Below, piece by piece: positions 21,965-35,400 of a stretch of 64,000 nucleotides of DNA (position 1 is the stretch's first letter; each line of letters begins with the position of its first letter). The position numbers and the translations under genes were made by a program. A model generated the notes under the pieces. It worked only from the letters and a program-made list of their open reading frames with translations, was not told the DNA's origin and did no database searches. The stretch covers positions 190,278,001 through 190,342,000 of the forward strand of contig JBITNC010000001.1 of assembly GCA_050084985.1 (NCBI GenBank), written 5' to 3'. The stretch is from Nageia nagi (taxonomy: Eukaryota; Pinophyta).

Positions 21965-23810
21965 AAACATGCACCACAACATAAATTGCATCGATCATCA
22001 GATTTGACATCAAGATGCTATGTATTTTTTTAAACCTTTTAGCTTTTTTCCTAATTCTCTAAGAGTTGCTAAAGTACCCATCAATATAGGCATCATAATT
22101 AATGTCACAATTGGAGTCACATGGCATCAGACATTGGCATCATATTTAGTGTCATACATTGCCAATAATAACATTAAATTTAGCATCATGAGGTATCATA
22201 ATTAGCTAGAGGGGGCATCACAAATGGCATCATAAATGGATTCTATCTTGGCACCATAAATAATGATACAAATGACATTAAAGGGTATTAAAAATGACAT
22301 CCAATAGCATAAAAAAGGGTGTTAGGGAGCATTTATGATCATTGTAGTTCATGAAACTTTATTTTCATCATGCAATCATTGCAATCTTATATTAAAGAAT
22401 ATTTGATGTAAGATGCGTAAATGATGTTGCAAATACCCTAGTTTGGGTGCATGCTTTGAGGATGATGGGAAAGGTGAATTGATTTGATGTATGCATAAAC
22501 CCTATTGCAAATCTTCTAGTTTGGAGGATGATGGGAAAATGTGAATTGATTTGGTTGGACTACTATTGATGTTTGTTGCATTGGGTGAAATAATGTGAAT
22601 GTCTATCAAGGAAAGCCATATCTTTGGTAACCTAAAATTATCATACTCCATGAGAATATATCTCATTAAATCATAAAGTCAAAATGTTTGTGGGCTTCCA
22701 CCAAACTTCTGCAGTTGACATACATTTGAATAAGTTTATTTTGGAAAAAAGAATTAGTGTATAGGCTAAATTTATATTCGATATGATTAATGAGTGAATG
22801 AAGGGGATTTCACTTTGAAAGGGATTTCACTTTGAAAGGGAATTCTTGGTGATTCAAGTTTATATCTATAGTAAACATAATATGCATTACATTCTTCAAT
22901 CACCCCACCATTCACAACCAAAATACTTGACAAAAAGTTTCATTTAAAGAGTATTTCAAGCAAATAACCATAATTTGTAATGACTGATGCATGCCTCTTT
23001 GTTTTGCTTCTAGCTTTCATTGATGCTTTCTACGATGCTATTTAGCATCAAAATTGGCATCATAATTGATATTGGAATTAACATCAATAATAACATCAGG
23101 AACTAGAAAAAGTAAAAGAAAAAAAATTGATGCCACATGATGTTATCTATCACAATGGCATTAGGGAATTTTTTGAACCCTTCTTGATGCCTGCACTAAC
23201 TGTAAACAAGCTTTGTGTTGTAATGATCTATGGTATTCCTCTTCCAACAATGCTTGAGCACCAAAGCATCCTAGAATTTTAAAACTATCTTGAGAGGAGA
23301 CCCCCCTCTTGCTAACCATATACATTCTAGTAATCTACACTTCTATATTTTATAATTTTTTTAAAAAATGTGAAATATTACAACTATAACTTAGATTATA
23401 AATACTTAAATTAACATAGATTACATTATATAAATAAAATAAAATAAAATAAATCTTTTCTATCTTTTAATAAATTCATAGATTTTAATATAGAGAAATA
23501 AGGAGTTATATGTATCTCATTACTTCATATCTCAAAACTTACTATATAAAAAGGAGTTTCATCGTGATGCACATATCCAAGGAATAACAAAAATGTATAT
23601 CTTCCCATATATTACGTATTCAACAACCAAGGGAAAATTCCCTTGAGGAAGGGGCACCAATTCAATGTGTAAACTGATATCCATTTCTATAATTTTATTC
23701 ATAAATAAAACATCAATATATAATGATAGATAAATGATAAAAGAAATTTATATTAACTATAGATGTAATCACTAATGCATAAGTTACCATGATAAAATAA
23801 ATTATATATT
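21965..23810. other. Interval splitting the PPR array, right part
   Basis: No gene recognised. 22080-22330 and 23020-23180 contain many degenerate 'ggcatcataa' words. 22440-22560 holds two copies of a 'gaggatgatgggaaa.gtgaattgatttg' segment. 22590-22740 matches 16903-17040. 22803-22845 is a short direct duplication of 'gggatttcactttgaaa'. Confidence 0.5.
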
Positions 23811-23814
23811 TTTT

Positions 23815-26800
23815 AATAGATGAAATTGTTAAGTGTAAAGCTAAACTCTATAACCTTTTCCAATATTCTTACAGCATGTGCCACCATGGGAGCTCTTGAA
23901 GAAGGCATGAACATCCATCAAAGAATAGTTGAAAATGGCTTCTCATGCATTGTTATGATTGTGAAAACCTTGATAAACATGTATGCAAAATGTGGAAGAA
24001 TACACAAGGATTGTGAATTATTTGAAAAGATGCATGATATAAATACAGTTTCATGAATTACAATGATAGCAGGATATACATAACATGATATATATATAAT
24101 TTTATAAATTATAATGATTGTAGGATATGCACAAAATGAATGCATTTAAAGGACAACGAATTATTTTATAAAATACCTTATTGAGATGAAATCTCATGGA
24201 TTGTAATGATTCTAAGATGTGCATAAAATGGGTTATTTGAAAAGGCTCTAAAGACTTTAAGTAGATGTAATTGCTAGGTATAAAGCCAAACTCATAAACC
24301 TTTTCTTAAATTATTAGTATGTACCACCATAGAGCTCTTAAAGAAGGTATAAACATACATAAAAGAGTAGGTGAAAATGGCTTCTCATCGAATGTTATGG
24401 TTGTGACCACCCTGAAAAATATGTATGCAAAATGTGAAAGAATACACAAGGCCCAAAAATTATTTGATAAGATGCATGATGCACACATGATTTCATAGAT
24501 TGAAATTATTGCACATATACAATTTATGGCTATAGTTGGTATGCCCTTAAAATATTTGATATGATGAAGTACTTGGGAACTAACCTTGATAAAAAAAGCT
24601 TTGTATATGTCCTTCTTGCATGCAACCATGTAGCTCTAGTGGATGAGGGTCGTAAATACTTTAATATAATAAGTGAATTTTTTTGCATTATTATTAGGAG
24701 GAATAATTATATGCTAATTGTTTGATAGTATGCATGGTGTAGACATAGTTTATTGGACTATAATGATAATAGGATATGCAAAATATAGATAAGTTTAAAG
24801 GGCCTATGAATTGTTTGACAAAATACCACATCAAGGTACAATCTCATGAACTGCAATGATCCCATGATATGCACAAAATGAATTTTATAAAAAGGCTCTA
24901 GAGAATTTTAAGCACATACAATTGTCATGTATAAATACAAACTATGAAACCTTTGCCAACATTCTTATAACATGTGCCACTATGGGAGCTCTTGAAGAAG
25001 GTATGGACGTCTATCAAAGAGTAGTTGAAAATGGATTGTCATCAAATGTTGTGGTTGTGACCACCTTGATAGACATGAATGAAAAATATGGAAGAATACA
25101 CAAGGACCAATAATTTTTTGATAAGATGTATGATGTACACATGATTTTGTAGACTGCAATGATTCTAACATATGCAATTCATAGCTACAAATGGGATACC
25201 CTTAAACTCTTTGATCTAATAAAGCACTTGAGAATCAACCCTTGTAGCATAAACTTTGTATGTGTTCTACTTGAATGCAACCATGCAACTCTAGTAGATG
25301 AGGGTTGTAAATAGTTTAATAAAATAAGTAACTTTTATTGGATTATCTATGTGATGAATAATTATACACTGATTGTTTGATAAGATGCATGATGTGAACA
25401 TAATTTTATGGACTACAATGATCATAAGATATGTAAAAATTAAATAAGTTGAAAGGGACCATGAATTATTTGATAAAATACCTCATCATGATGTAATCTC
25501 ATGGACTTCAATGATCCAACTAGGATATACACAAAATGGATTTTCTAAAAAGGCTCCAAAGAGTTTTAAGTAGATGTAATTATTAGGTATAAAGATAAAC
25601 TATAAAATCTTTTCCAACATTATTAAATCATATGACAGTATGGGAGCTTTTGAATAAGGTATAAACATCCATAATAGTTGAAAATGGATTCTTGTGAAAT
25701 GTTGTGGTTGTGACCACATGATAAACATGCAGGAAAAATGTGGAAGAATACATAAAGCTCATGAATTATTTGATAAGATGCATGTTGTACACATAGTCTT
25801 ATGAATTGTAATGATTGTAGCATATGCAATTCATGACTATAATAGGGATTTGCTTAAACTCTTTGATCTGATGAAGCACTTGGGAACCAACTCTAACAAC
25901 ATAACCTTTGTATGTGTTCTGCTTCCATGTAACCATGTAGTTCTAGTAGATGAGGGCTGTAAATACTTTAATAGCATAAGTGAATTTTAGTGCATTACTC
26001 TTGGGATAAATAATCATATGCCATTTTTTTTGACAAGATACATGATGCAAACACAATTTTATAGACTATAATGATCACATGATATACATAAAATAGATAA
26101 GTTAAAAGGGATTATGAATTGCTTGATAAAATGCCTCATCAAGATGCAATCTTATGGACTGAAATAATCATAGGACATACACAAAATGGATTTTTGAAAA
26201 GACTTTATAGAGTTTTTAATAGATGTAATCATTAGGTGTAAAGTAAACTCTAAAACCTTTTTCAACATTTTTACAACATGTGCCACCATGGGAGCTCTTG
26301 AATAAGGTATGAACATCCATCAAAGAGTAATTAAAAATGGATTGTCATTAAATATTATGGTTGTGCAAACCCTGATAGACATGTATACAAAATGTGGAAG
26401 AATACACAAAGATCAAGAATTGTTTGGCAAGATGCATGACACAAACACATTTTCATGGATTACAATGATAGAAGAATATGCATAACATAATGTAAACATA
26501 ATTTCATTGATTGAAATGAATACATGATATGCACAAAATGAATACATTGAAAAGCCCATGAATTATTTGAAAAAATTCCTTATTAAGTATAAATCTAAAC
26601 TTTGAAAAATTTGTCAACATCATTAGCATGTGCCACCATGGAGATCTCGAAGAAGGTATGAACATCCATCAAAGAGTAGTTGAAAATGGATTCTCATCAA
26701 ATGTTATTGTTGTGACCATTCTCATAGATATGTATGCAAAATATGAAAGAATACAAAAGGCCTAATAATTGTTTGACATGATGCATGATGCATATACGTT

Positions 26801-28358
26801 TTCATAGACTACAATGATTATAGGATATGTAATTCATGGATACAATTGGGATTCCCTTAAACTCTTTGAACTGATGATATTGTAATAATCCTAGGATATG
26901 CACAAAATGAGTTGTATGAAAAGGCTCTAGATACTTTTAAGTAGATGTAATTATTAGGTATAAAGAAAAAATTTCAAATATTTGCCAATATTCTTAGCAT
27001 GTGCCACCATGGAGCTCTCAAATAAGGTATGAACTTTCATTAAAGAGTAGTTGAAAATGTATTCTCATTAAATGTTGTGGTTGTGACCACCCTGATAGAC
27101 ATGTATACAAAATGTTGAAGAATACACAAGGCTCGATAATTGTTTGACAAGATGTATGATGTACACACAATTTAATGAAATTTAATGATTGCAACATATA
27201 AAATTCATGGCTATAGATGGGATGTCCTTAAACTCTTTGATCTGATAAAGTACTTGGGAATCAACCTTGATAGCATAATTTTTTGTATTTTTTCTACTTA
27301 CATGCAGCCATATAGGTCTAGTGGATGGGGGTTGTAAATACTTTAATAGAATAAGTGACTTCTATTGCATTATTTCTAGGATGAATAATTATATTCTAAT
27401 TATTTGACAACATGCATGATGCAAACATAGTTTCATTAACTGCAATCATAGTAGGATATGCATAAAATAGATAAGTTGAAAGAGAATGTGAATTATTTAA
27501 CAAAACAACTCATTGATATGAAATTTTATGGATTGAAATAATCCTAGGATATGCACAGAATGGGTTTTCTAAAAAGGCTCTAGAGACTTTTAAGAAGATA
27601 CATTTGTCAAATATAAGGCCAAACTCTATAACCTTTGCCAACATTCTTCTAGCATGTGCCATCATGGGAGCTTTATAATAAGGTATTTACATCCATCAAA
27701 GAGCAGTTAAATATGGTTTTGAATGAATGTTATGGTTTTTAATGCCTTGATAGACATGTATGAAAAATATGAAAAAATATACAAGGTTAGATAATTATTT
27801 CATGGAATGCAATGATTGGAGGGTATACAATTCATGGCTATAACAAGGTTTCCCTTAAAATATTTGATCTGCTAAAGCACTTGGGAATTAAGTCTAAAAG
27901 CATATTCTTTGTATGTATTCTACTTGTATACAACCATGCAAGTCTAGTATAATGAGGGGCATAAATACTTTAATAGCATGAGTGACTCTTATTGCATTAT
28001 TCATGGGATTAATTATTATACATGCATTGTTGAACTTCAAACTTCATTACTAGAATACCCATACACCCTAAATTAGGTATGTAAATGCATGTACTTAGTG
28101 CTTGTAAATTTAATGTTGTAGTTCATTAAGGTTATATTGAAGGAGCTTAATTAACTTCACTAATAAAATATGCATAAACCATAAATTGGATGTGTGGATG
28201 CATGTACTTGGTGCATGTAAATTGAATGTTGTGGTTCATCAAGGCTATCTTGAGGAAGCTTTGAAATTCAATACCAAAATACCCATAAACTCTAAATTGG
28301 GTGTGTGGATGTGTTTAATTGGTGCTTGTAAATCAAATATTTTGGTTGTGAGTATTTT

Positions 28359-28433
<75 letters not shown>

Positions 28434-28690
28434 GAATATAAAATAATACACAAGAATCGAGAATTGTTTAATAAGATGCATGATGCAAACATAATTTCAT
28501 AGTCTATGAAGATTATAGGATACACATAAAATGGGTTTTGTGATAAAAGCCCATAGACCATATGAAAAATATGGAAGAATACATACAACCCAATATTTTT
28601 TTTGATAATATGCATTACACAAACATAGTTTCATGGTATGAACTAATTATAGGATACACACAAAATGTGATTTCTAAAAAAATGTAGGAA
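23815..28690 (+). pseudogene. PPR array, block 2 (decayed, about 650-bp higher-order unit)
   Basis: PPR motifs as in block 1 recur, with the GALEEG-equivalent point at about 23887, 24330, 24982, 25640, 26290, 26640, 27010 and 27666. Five pairs lie roughly 650 bp apart or sum to it. A full unit carries ACATMGALEEGM, then VVENGFSSNVVVV, LIDMYAKCGRIHK, LFDKMHD, then a HGY..DALKLFDLMKHLG segment, a CNHxxLVDEGxKYFN segment, and a second K-M-P-H-x-D-V-I-S-W repeat. The VDEG/YFN module normally occurs once, just before the C-terminal E domain, so repeats of it imply segmental duplication. At 28030-28350 an E-domain-like segment (GYLEEAL..., LGVWM..LGACK) appears three times. All copies carry stops or frameshifts. 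Confidence 0.85.
28361..28430. repeat. (TA)n microsatellite inside the PPR array
   Basis: About 35 TA dinucleotides interrupt a PPR module. Confidence 0.9.
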
Positions 28691-28889
28691 AATACAAGGC
28701 ACAAACATATATGCAAGGTCATGGACCAATACCTACTTGGGAATGCACCTCATCTTGGTCCATCTCACCTTGTGTCCCCTCCTATCCTATCATATCAGCT
28801 TGAAAAATTCCCCTTGCGCTCCTTTAACCCCTTAATTAGTAAACTTGCAAAACTAAAAAATGAAATAAAAATTCCAAGTGTCCATCTAG

Positions 28890-29386
28890 TGTTAGAATTT
28901 GTAATGAAATATTGTGAATATCTAAACTCCTTGTAAATTCAATTAATCACTTAAGGGTATGTAGATACCTTAAGAGATTAATTGAATTCTTTAATATGTA
29001 GACTTTGACTTTACCAAAGTGGTTAGTTGGTAGGTTGAAGTTAGGTGATACATTTAATGTAACCCTAACCTTACCCTTGGGTTAAAGGAAGGTTAGGGAG
29101 GTGCTCTCAAGCTATAAATAGAGGGCCTCTCCTCTTGTAACATATCTAAGTTTTGGAGTAAGATTACTCTACTTGGTTGTGTAGGAGAGAGCAAGAGAAT
29201 GGTTGTAAGAGAGGCATAGATTGAGAATAGAGAACTAGTTGTGGATGTACTCCCAAGGAGGGAGGAACCACATTATATTGGTGTCATATTGTGTGAATGA
29301 TGTTCTTAGAATTATAGATGATGAATGATTTAGCTTCCTAGTCTAAGGTCCTAGAGGATTTGTTTATATCTAGTTCAAATCCTTCA
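28890..29386 (+). repeat. 5' LTR of the copia element
   Basis: TG...CA ends. A TATA box (GCTATAAATAGAGG) lies at 29111-29124. It differs from the 3' LTR by substitutions at about five sites, including GTAACC/CTAACC, TAGGG/TATGG and TACTC/TACGC. Confidence 0.95.
29112..29121 (+). promoter_or_regulatory. TATA box in the 5' LTR
   Basis: CTATAAATAG, a strong plant TATA box, about 220 bp after the LTR start. It marks the U3/R region of the retroelement promoter. Confidence 0.7.
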
Positions 29387-29388
29387 AT

Positions 29389-29400
29389 TGGTATCAGAGC
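29389..29400 (+). other. Primer-binding site (tRNA-iMet)
   Basis: TGGTATCAGAGC three bases after the LTR, complementary to the 3' end of initiator tRNA-Met, as is standard for plant copia elements. Confidence 0.9.
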
Positions 29401-29520
29401 CTTGTTGTGGAAGCTCTTCTTCTAGGTGTAGACACTCTCCTTGTTGTGGAATCTCTTCTTCTTGGTGTAGAAGCTCTTCTTGGTGTGGAAGCTCTTCTTT
29501 TGGTGTGGACGCTACATCTT
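29400..29520 (+). repeat. Short tandem repeat after the primer site
   Basis: About five degenerate copies of a 20-27-bp unit, 'tgtggaagctcttcttcttg', begin directly after the primer-binding site. The region is probably transcribed as the element's leader RNA. Confidence 0.7.
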
Positions 29521-30339
29521 GGAGGTTCTTCATCCTTCTTTATTCCTCATCTTACACCCCATTGGTGAGGTAAATTTTTAAGAAAAGGTATAAAGTTCCT
29601 CCTTATTTGATCATTTTTTTGGATTATTGCATTAGATACTAACATACTTTGTGAGATATTGGAGCTTATTTCTTGCAAAATATGATTATAATGCCAATGC
29701 AAGTATTGTTTTTCTATACTAACCTCTTATGATAGTAGCATTTTTTTACAAAAATGCTCAATACATGCTATATTTTTTAAGAGGATACTATGAAAGGCCA
29801 ATATTTTTACTAACATTTTTTTATGTTAGTAGTATTATGTTATTACTATTTGCTTAAAAATAGTACTATATTAGTGTGACATTTCTCCTACATATCATAC
29901 CATTTTTTTATGTTAATGGTATTTTTAGTGAGGCATGAATATTTAAAAATTTAGAAAGGAGGACAATTTTTTTTGGTTCTACCACAATTTTAGGGGCACA
30001 CCTATATTTAAAGGCTCAAATTATCTATATCTATATATATATATTTTCTTTTTGATTTTGTTTAAAACATAATCACAAATATATATATTTTTATTTTTAA
30101 TTTTGTTTACAATAATCAAAACAAAATTATATATATATATATATATATTTTTATTTTTACATCAAATATATATATATATATTTTATATTTTAATCTGTTT
30201 AAACTATAATTAAAAATATATGTATATTTTTTTATATTTTACATTCGTTTTAAAATATAAATCAAACAAAATATTAGAAGCGGGTAAGGGCAATTTATTA
30301 TAGTCATTAAAATAAAAATTAAACTCATATACATTTTAA

Positions 30340-31010
30340 GCAGGAAGCACCTCTGGTGGCTCCTCCCGCCCACGTGCGGCGTCTGGTGGCGACCACCACC
30401 ACCCGTGCTTCTCCACCTGCCTCCCCCTTCCCGTGCTTGCTCCTCCTCGCGACTAGCCATACGACCACATCCTTTAGGCACCCACTTCGTTTGATAAAAT
30501 GCCTCCTCCAGATGCAGTCTCGCTTCAAGGATATGCACCCAAATGGCTTTCCCAACTCTACGCACGAGAATTGTTTGCCAAGATGCATGATGCAGACCCT
30601 ATTTTCCAGATTGCAAATGCTCGTAGGATATTCTCATAATCGATACGTTGCATGGGTCCATGAATTGTTTACCCAAATAAGATGCACATTGCGTACACCA
30701 TTCTGTGGACTGCAATGATCGTAGCAGCCTCCTCCCTCAGGTGCGACCTGCAATTTTTTATGAGCTGCATGCTGCCACTAATTGTAGGATATGCCCAACA
30801 TGCTTGATGTTGACTAAGTTTCATGGCCTGCAATGCTCATAGAATTTGCACCACAGATCTACATAAAACTGTAGCAATGCCTCGCTCATTATTTGCCTGC
30901 AATGATCATAGACCATTCCCAAAATGGCTACGTTGAACACTTCATGCACTCAGCCTCCTCTGGCTTGCCTCGATCATAGGATATACATGCGATAGGGGTT
31001 TGGTCAATTG
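30340..31010 (+). pseudogene. PPR-like gene sequence captured in the copia leader
   Basis: A GC-richer block (about 30345-30480 strongly so) sits in the untranslated leader between the 5' LTR and gag. Its translation gives PPR repeat pieces: DKMPPPDAVS, GYAPKW, RELFAKMHDAD, HELFT, TILWTAMIVA, VGYAQHA and IIGYT. These match the DKMP..VSWTAMI.GYAQ..ARELFAKMHDA pattern of the array outside, but with different composition and spacing. There are many stops. The block is well inside the LTRs, so it moved with the element or inserted later. Which PPR gene it came from is unknown. Confidence 0.6.
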
Positions 31011-31439
31011 ATCCAGTCAAACCAACCCATTGCGTCTCTACCTCCTCGCTAACTGGCTACCTCACACGACCTCCACCCCCCTACGTGGCCTCCTTACCAC
31101 CTTGGACTCCCTCTGCAGCCCAGTCTCTCCCACTCCACGTGCCTCACCACCCTTCTACACACTTTGGTCTCTCCTGCCACCCCTGCCCAGCTTCTCAACC
31201 ACCCTGAGGCTTACACATGGCCCTTTCATTTTTTTTTTCAAACTCTTGTTGTTGGGTATTTAATTTTTTTTACCCACTCCCAATTTGATTTAATTTTTTT
31301 TTGCCTTAGTCACACTTCAATATTTCAAGTTTACCCCTTAAGTGACAACAAGGCAACCTCACACTTAAACATAATTTTTTAGCATCCAAGTTGTTAGCAC
31401 TTTAAGTAAAAATGGGGGGGATTTTTATCATTTTTTACT

Positions 31440-31535
31440 TAAATCTAAATAGATCTTGCATGTTATGCTAAATAGATCTTGCATGCTAAATAGATCTTGC
31501 ATGTTATGATAAATGGATCTTGCATGCTAAGTTTA
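31440..31535 (+). repeat. Tandem 'aaatagatcttgcatg' repeats
   Basis: Four copies of an 18-25-bp unit containing 'taaatagatcttgcatg.ta' within the copia leader. Confidence 0.8.
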
Positions 31536-31899
31536 AAATGCATGCTTCTTAACATTGTTAGGATTAAAGCATGCTTAGTACTTAAATTTATAAGTTAAAA
31601 TGCATGATGCATGTTTAAAACTTAATTTTAAGTCATGGACTAATACATGTTTAAGTTATGGATTAATGCTAAATAGGACTTAGCATTCGAAAAATTCATT
31701 ATTTTTGAACTTGAGCAAAAATATGAAAAATGTAAATGTCCTTTAGGGGTTAGTACAAAACCCATTGGACTCAATTTTGGCCTCTTAAGGTTTCAAGTTC
31801 GTGTGGATGGAGTATTTTCACTTTACTTTATATTTTTGCACATTTACTTTATACTTGCAATACGCAAAAATTTGAAAGTAACCCCTAAAATGAATACAT

Positions 31900-32450
31900 C
31901 CACACGTATTTTCCACAACATGATTTGTTTGGGGAGCCATGAGGTGAGGACAGGGCAGACTGGAGCCTTTTTAGTCCGAAGAACCGAGTGGTGGTAAGTT
32001 CGTCTTAATTGCCCCTAAGACCTCTGTTGGATTGGACATAACTCTATTAGGTGGACAGGCATGTGTGTAGTGATACCACATGTCCGCACGTCCATTCAGG
32101 GATTATCCTGATAACCTAGGAGGAAAACTGAAAACCTTAATCAAGATAATTAAAATGGCCGGTCCAAGATACGTCGGATCCTTGGAAAATAGTTAGTACT
32201 TCTCCTAGTGAGAGTATATTACTGACCAAGGTGAACTGGTTGAGGACTGGTAGTACCTGGGCTCCACCTTGCGGGCATCCAGGTGAAGGCCTAATTCTAT
32301 ACAAGAAAACAACCCCAACTTTATCCGTCTATGGATCGTGGTTAATAAGTTTGCACATGTAGGACATGTTTGCTTATTAGATGTTTTATATGTATAGATG
32401 GAAAATTATAAAAGTTTGCATTCTTATTGCATATTTACTCTTTTTTGTAG
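31900..32450 (+). other. Copia leader, higher-complexity part before gag
   Basis: This stretch has balanced composition, with several short inverted pairs such as 'ccacatgtccgcacgt' and 'gggctccaccttgcgggc'. It looks like a structured RNA leader, possibly a packaging or translation signal. That role is inference; no known motif is matched. Confidence 0.35.
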
Positions 32451-32452
32451 CA

Positions 32453-35400
32453 ATGGTTGAAACCTTCGTTCCCAAGCATATACTCGATGGTTCCAACTTT
32501 GGAATATGGGAACCTCGTATGAAAACCAAGTTACAAGCAAGGAAGCTATGGTAGACAGTTAGTGAAGATGTGGTTGCTCCTACTGATGAGAAGGCTCTTG
32601 AAGTATACAACTCAAAGAATGAGTTACCAACTTCAATGATTTATCATGCAGTTTCAGATGATGTCCTTCTCATGATCTCTTCATCAACTTCAGCAAAGGA
32701 AGCTTGGGATAGGCTAAAGAAAATTTACCTTGGGTCCAAATTTTCAAGGAGGTTTACCATTCTACAAAAGTTGTTGCAGTATCGACAAAGTGAAGATGAA
32801 AGTGCCTCCATATACTTAAACAAAATCATTAACCTCAGGACACAACTGGTTGGTTGTGGGTGCAACTGGATCAATGATGAGTTCATGGTCTTCATCATTC
32901 TTCAAAGCCTTACTACAAAGTTCAGCAACTTTGTCACGGTTATGGAAACAAGGCTCGATGATGAAGAAGATGTCATCTCACTTGATAACCTTTGTAGACT
33001 TCTTCTAAAGCATGAGGAAACTTTGAACAAGAAAATGTTGAACCTTTCTCCAAAGGACAATAGCATTGCTCTAGGAGCAACCAAAACTCCTTTCAAGAAA
33101 AAGTTCAAACATTACAAATTCAAAGACAACAATTCCTCATCTACCTTCAGGAAGTATGACAAAAAGGGCAACAACAATCATGGCAACTACAGGCACAGGA
33201 ATGACAAAGCTGGATCAAGTAATCCAACACCTTAGGAAAATTTTGATGGAAATTGTAACTTTTGTGGTATCTTTGGGCACAAAGAGTATGATTGTCACAA
33301 AAAAAAATTTGCTCAAAAAGGTAAGGGAAATGCAAATGTGAGAAATTTCAATAATAGAAAGAAGAACAAGCATACTACTACTGTTGCCTACTACTCAATG
33401 ACTCAAACTATTTCAAATGATTGGATTATTGATTTAGGATGCACTAATCACATGTGTTATGAAAAGGATAAGTTTGAAAACTTTCATAAGTACATGAAGG
33501 ATGTAGTTGTGATAGGTGATAATACAGTCCTTGATGTTCACGGAATAGGGAGTGTGAAGATTCATGGAAAGACTCTTGATAATGTCTTTTATGTGCCTAA
33601 ACTAAGGATGAATCTCATCTCTATGATTCAAATTACAAGGAAAGGATGCTCATTTGAGTTTACCTCACACTCTTGGAGTGTTAAGAAAGGACTTGCCACC
33701 TTGATGAAAGGATTAGTAAAGGATGACCTTTATATTGTGGATCAAGTACCTTCAAAGATTTGTCTTGTTGCAAATGTTTGTTCAAAAGGTAATCTTTGGC
33801 ATCAACGATTAGGGCACCTTAACCACAAGAGTATTCAAGATATGAAAACTTAAGCACTTGTGGAAGGTTTACCTAATATTTCACCCACAATTGGTCTTTG
33901 TGAAAGGTGCATTCTAGGAAAGATGCATAGGCAAAAGTTTTAAAAAAGATAAGGCAACTCGGGCTACTTGTCCTCTTCAGCTTGTGCATTCAGATTTGAT
34001 GGGTCCTTTTCAGACTAAGTTCCTAGGGGGAGCTTCTTATATTCTGACCTTCATTGATGACTTCAATAGGATGACATTTGGTTATCTACTTGAGCACAAG
34101 GATCAAAATTTTGACAGGTTTAGAGACTTCAAGGCACTTGTTGAAAATCAAACTGATTTTAAGATCAAGATGCTGAGATCTGATAATGGGGGTGAATATA
34201 ATAGCAATGAGTTTAACAACTATTGTGTTAAACATGGGATTAAGCGACAATTCACAATCCCTTACACCCCTCAGCAAAATGGAGTTACTGAAAGGAAGAA
34301 TCACACCATTATGGAAATGGTAAGATGCATGTTGGGTAACCTTCCTAGTTTCTTATGGGAGAAGCTGTTCACACTGCTATTCACACCCTAAATAGGTGTC
34401 CTACTAAGGTAGTTGAAGGTAAAACTCCATATGAAGCATGGAAAGGAAAGAAACCTAACCTCTCACACTTCAGGGTCTTCGGTTGTGATGCATTTGCCTT
34501 CATTACCTCAGAGAAAAGAAAGAAGCTAGATAAACGATCAGAAAAATGCATCTTTGTGGGGTATGATAATCAGCATAGAGGTTACAGGCTCTACTCTTCA
34601 TCCCATAAAATAGTCTTTGTTTCTAGGGATGTCAAGTTCAATGAACTTTTTGAGGATATGACCTCTCATGCTGAGGTGTTTGATACAGATGATTCTTCGC
34701 CTGCACCAAACTGGTTGGATGATCATGTAGAGAAGTCACCACACGAGCAAAATTCTCCAGCACAGAGAATTACAAGGAGTATGACCTTGAATAACTCTTT
34801 ATTTACCAAAATTGATAATACACATGAGCCATCAACCTTCAAAGAAGCTTCCAAGCAAGAGTGTTGGATAGAAGCTATGAAAGTTGAGTATGAGGTGCTT
34901 ATGAAAAATGAAACTTGGGATTTGGTTCCTTATCCCAATGTGAAAAATGTGATTGGCAATAAATGGATATACAAGGTCAAGTACAATTCTGATGGAAAAA
35001 TTGAAAAATACAAGGCAAGGTTAGTAGCCAAAGGATTTGCTCAGAAATATGGTATTGATTATGAGGAAACCTTTGCTCCTGTGGCCAAGATGCCTACTGT
35101 CAGAATAATTCTTGCTCTTTCTACAGCTCAAGGATGGAAAGCTTTTCAACTTGATGTCAAAAGTGCATTTCTCAATGGTGACTTGGATGTTGAAATCTAC
35201 ATGAATCAACCAGAAGGATTTATTCCAGAAGGAAAAGAGTCTCTTGTGTGTAAGCTAAAGAAGTCTTTGTATGGACTTAAGTAAGCACCTAGAGCATGGT
35301 ACAAGAAAATTTCAGGATTCTTTGCAGATATTGGTTTTTCCAAGTGCTTCTCCGATTCAGACCTCTATGTAGTCAATCAAGGAAAAGACGTGGTCATAAT

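Noticed and set aside
21618-22013. A 131-codon hydrophobic minus-strand frame with repeated CVLFFASLKP
   Set aside because: It is the antisense of the 33-bp tandem repeat in the CACTA element; its repeat pattern comes from the DNA repeat.
18808-27700. The regularly spaced repeats as a possible CRISPR array or satellite
   Set aside because: Units translate to PPR motifs and the spacing equals PPR periods; the sequence is plant nuclear DNA, so CRISPR is not expected.
28361-28430. Open frames encoding runs of I-Y residues
   Set aside because: Artefact of translating a TA microsatellite.
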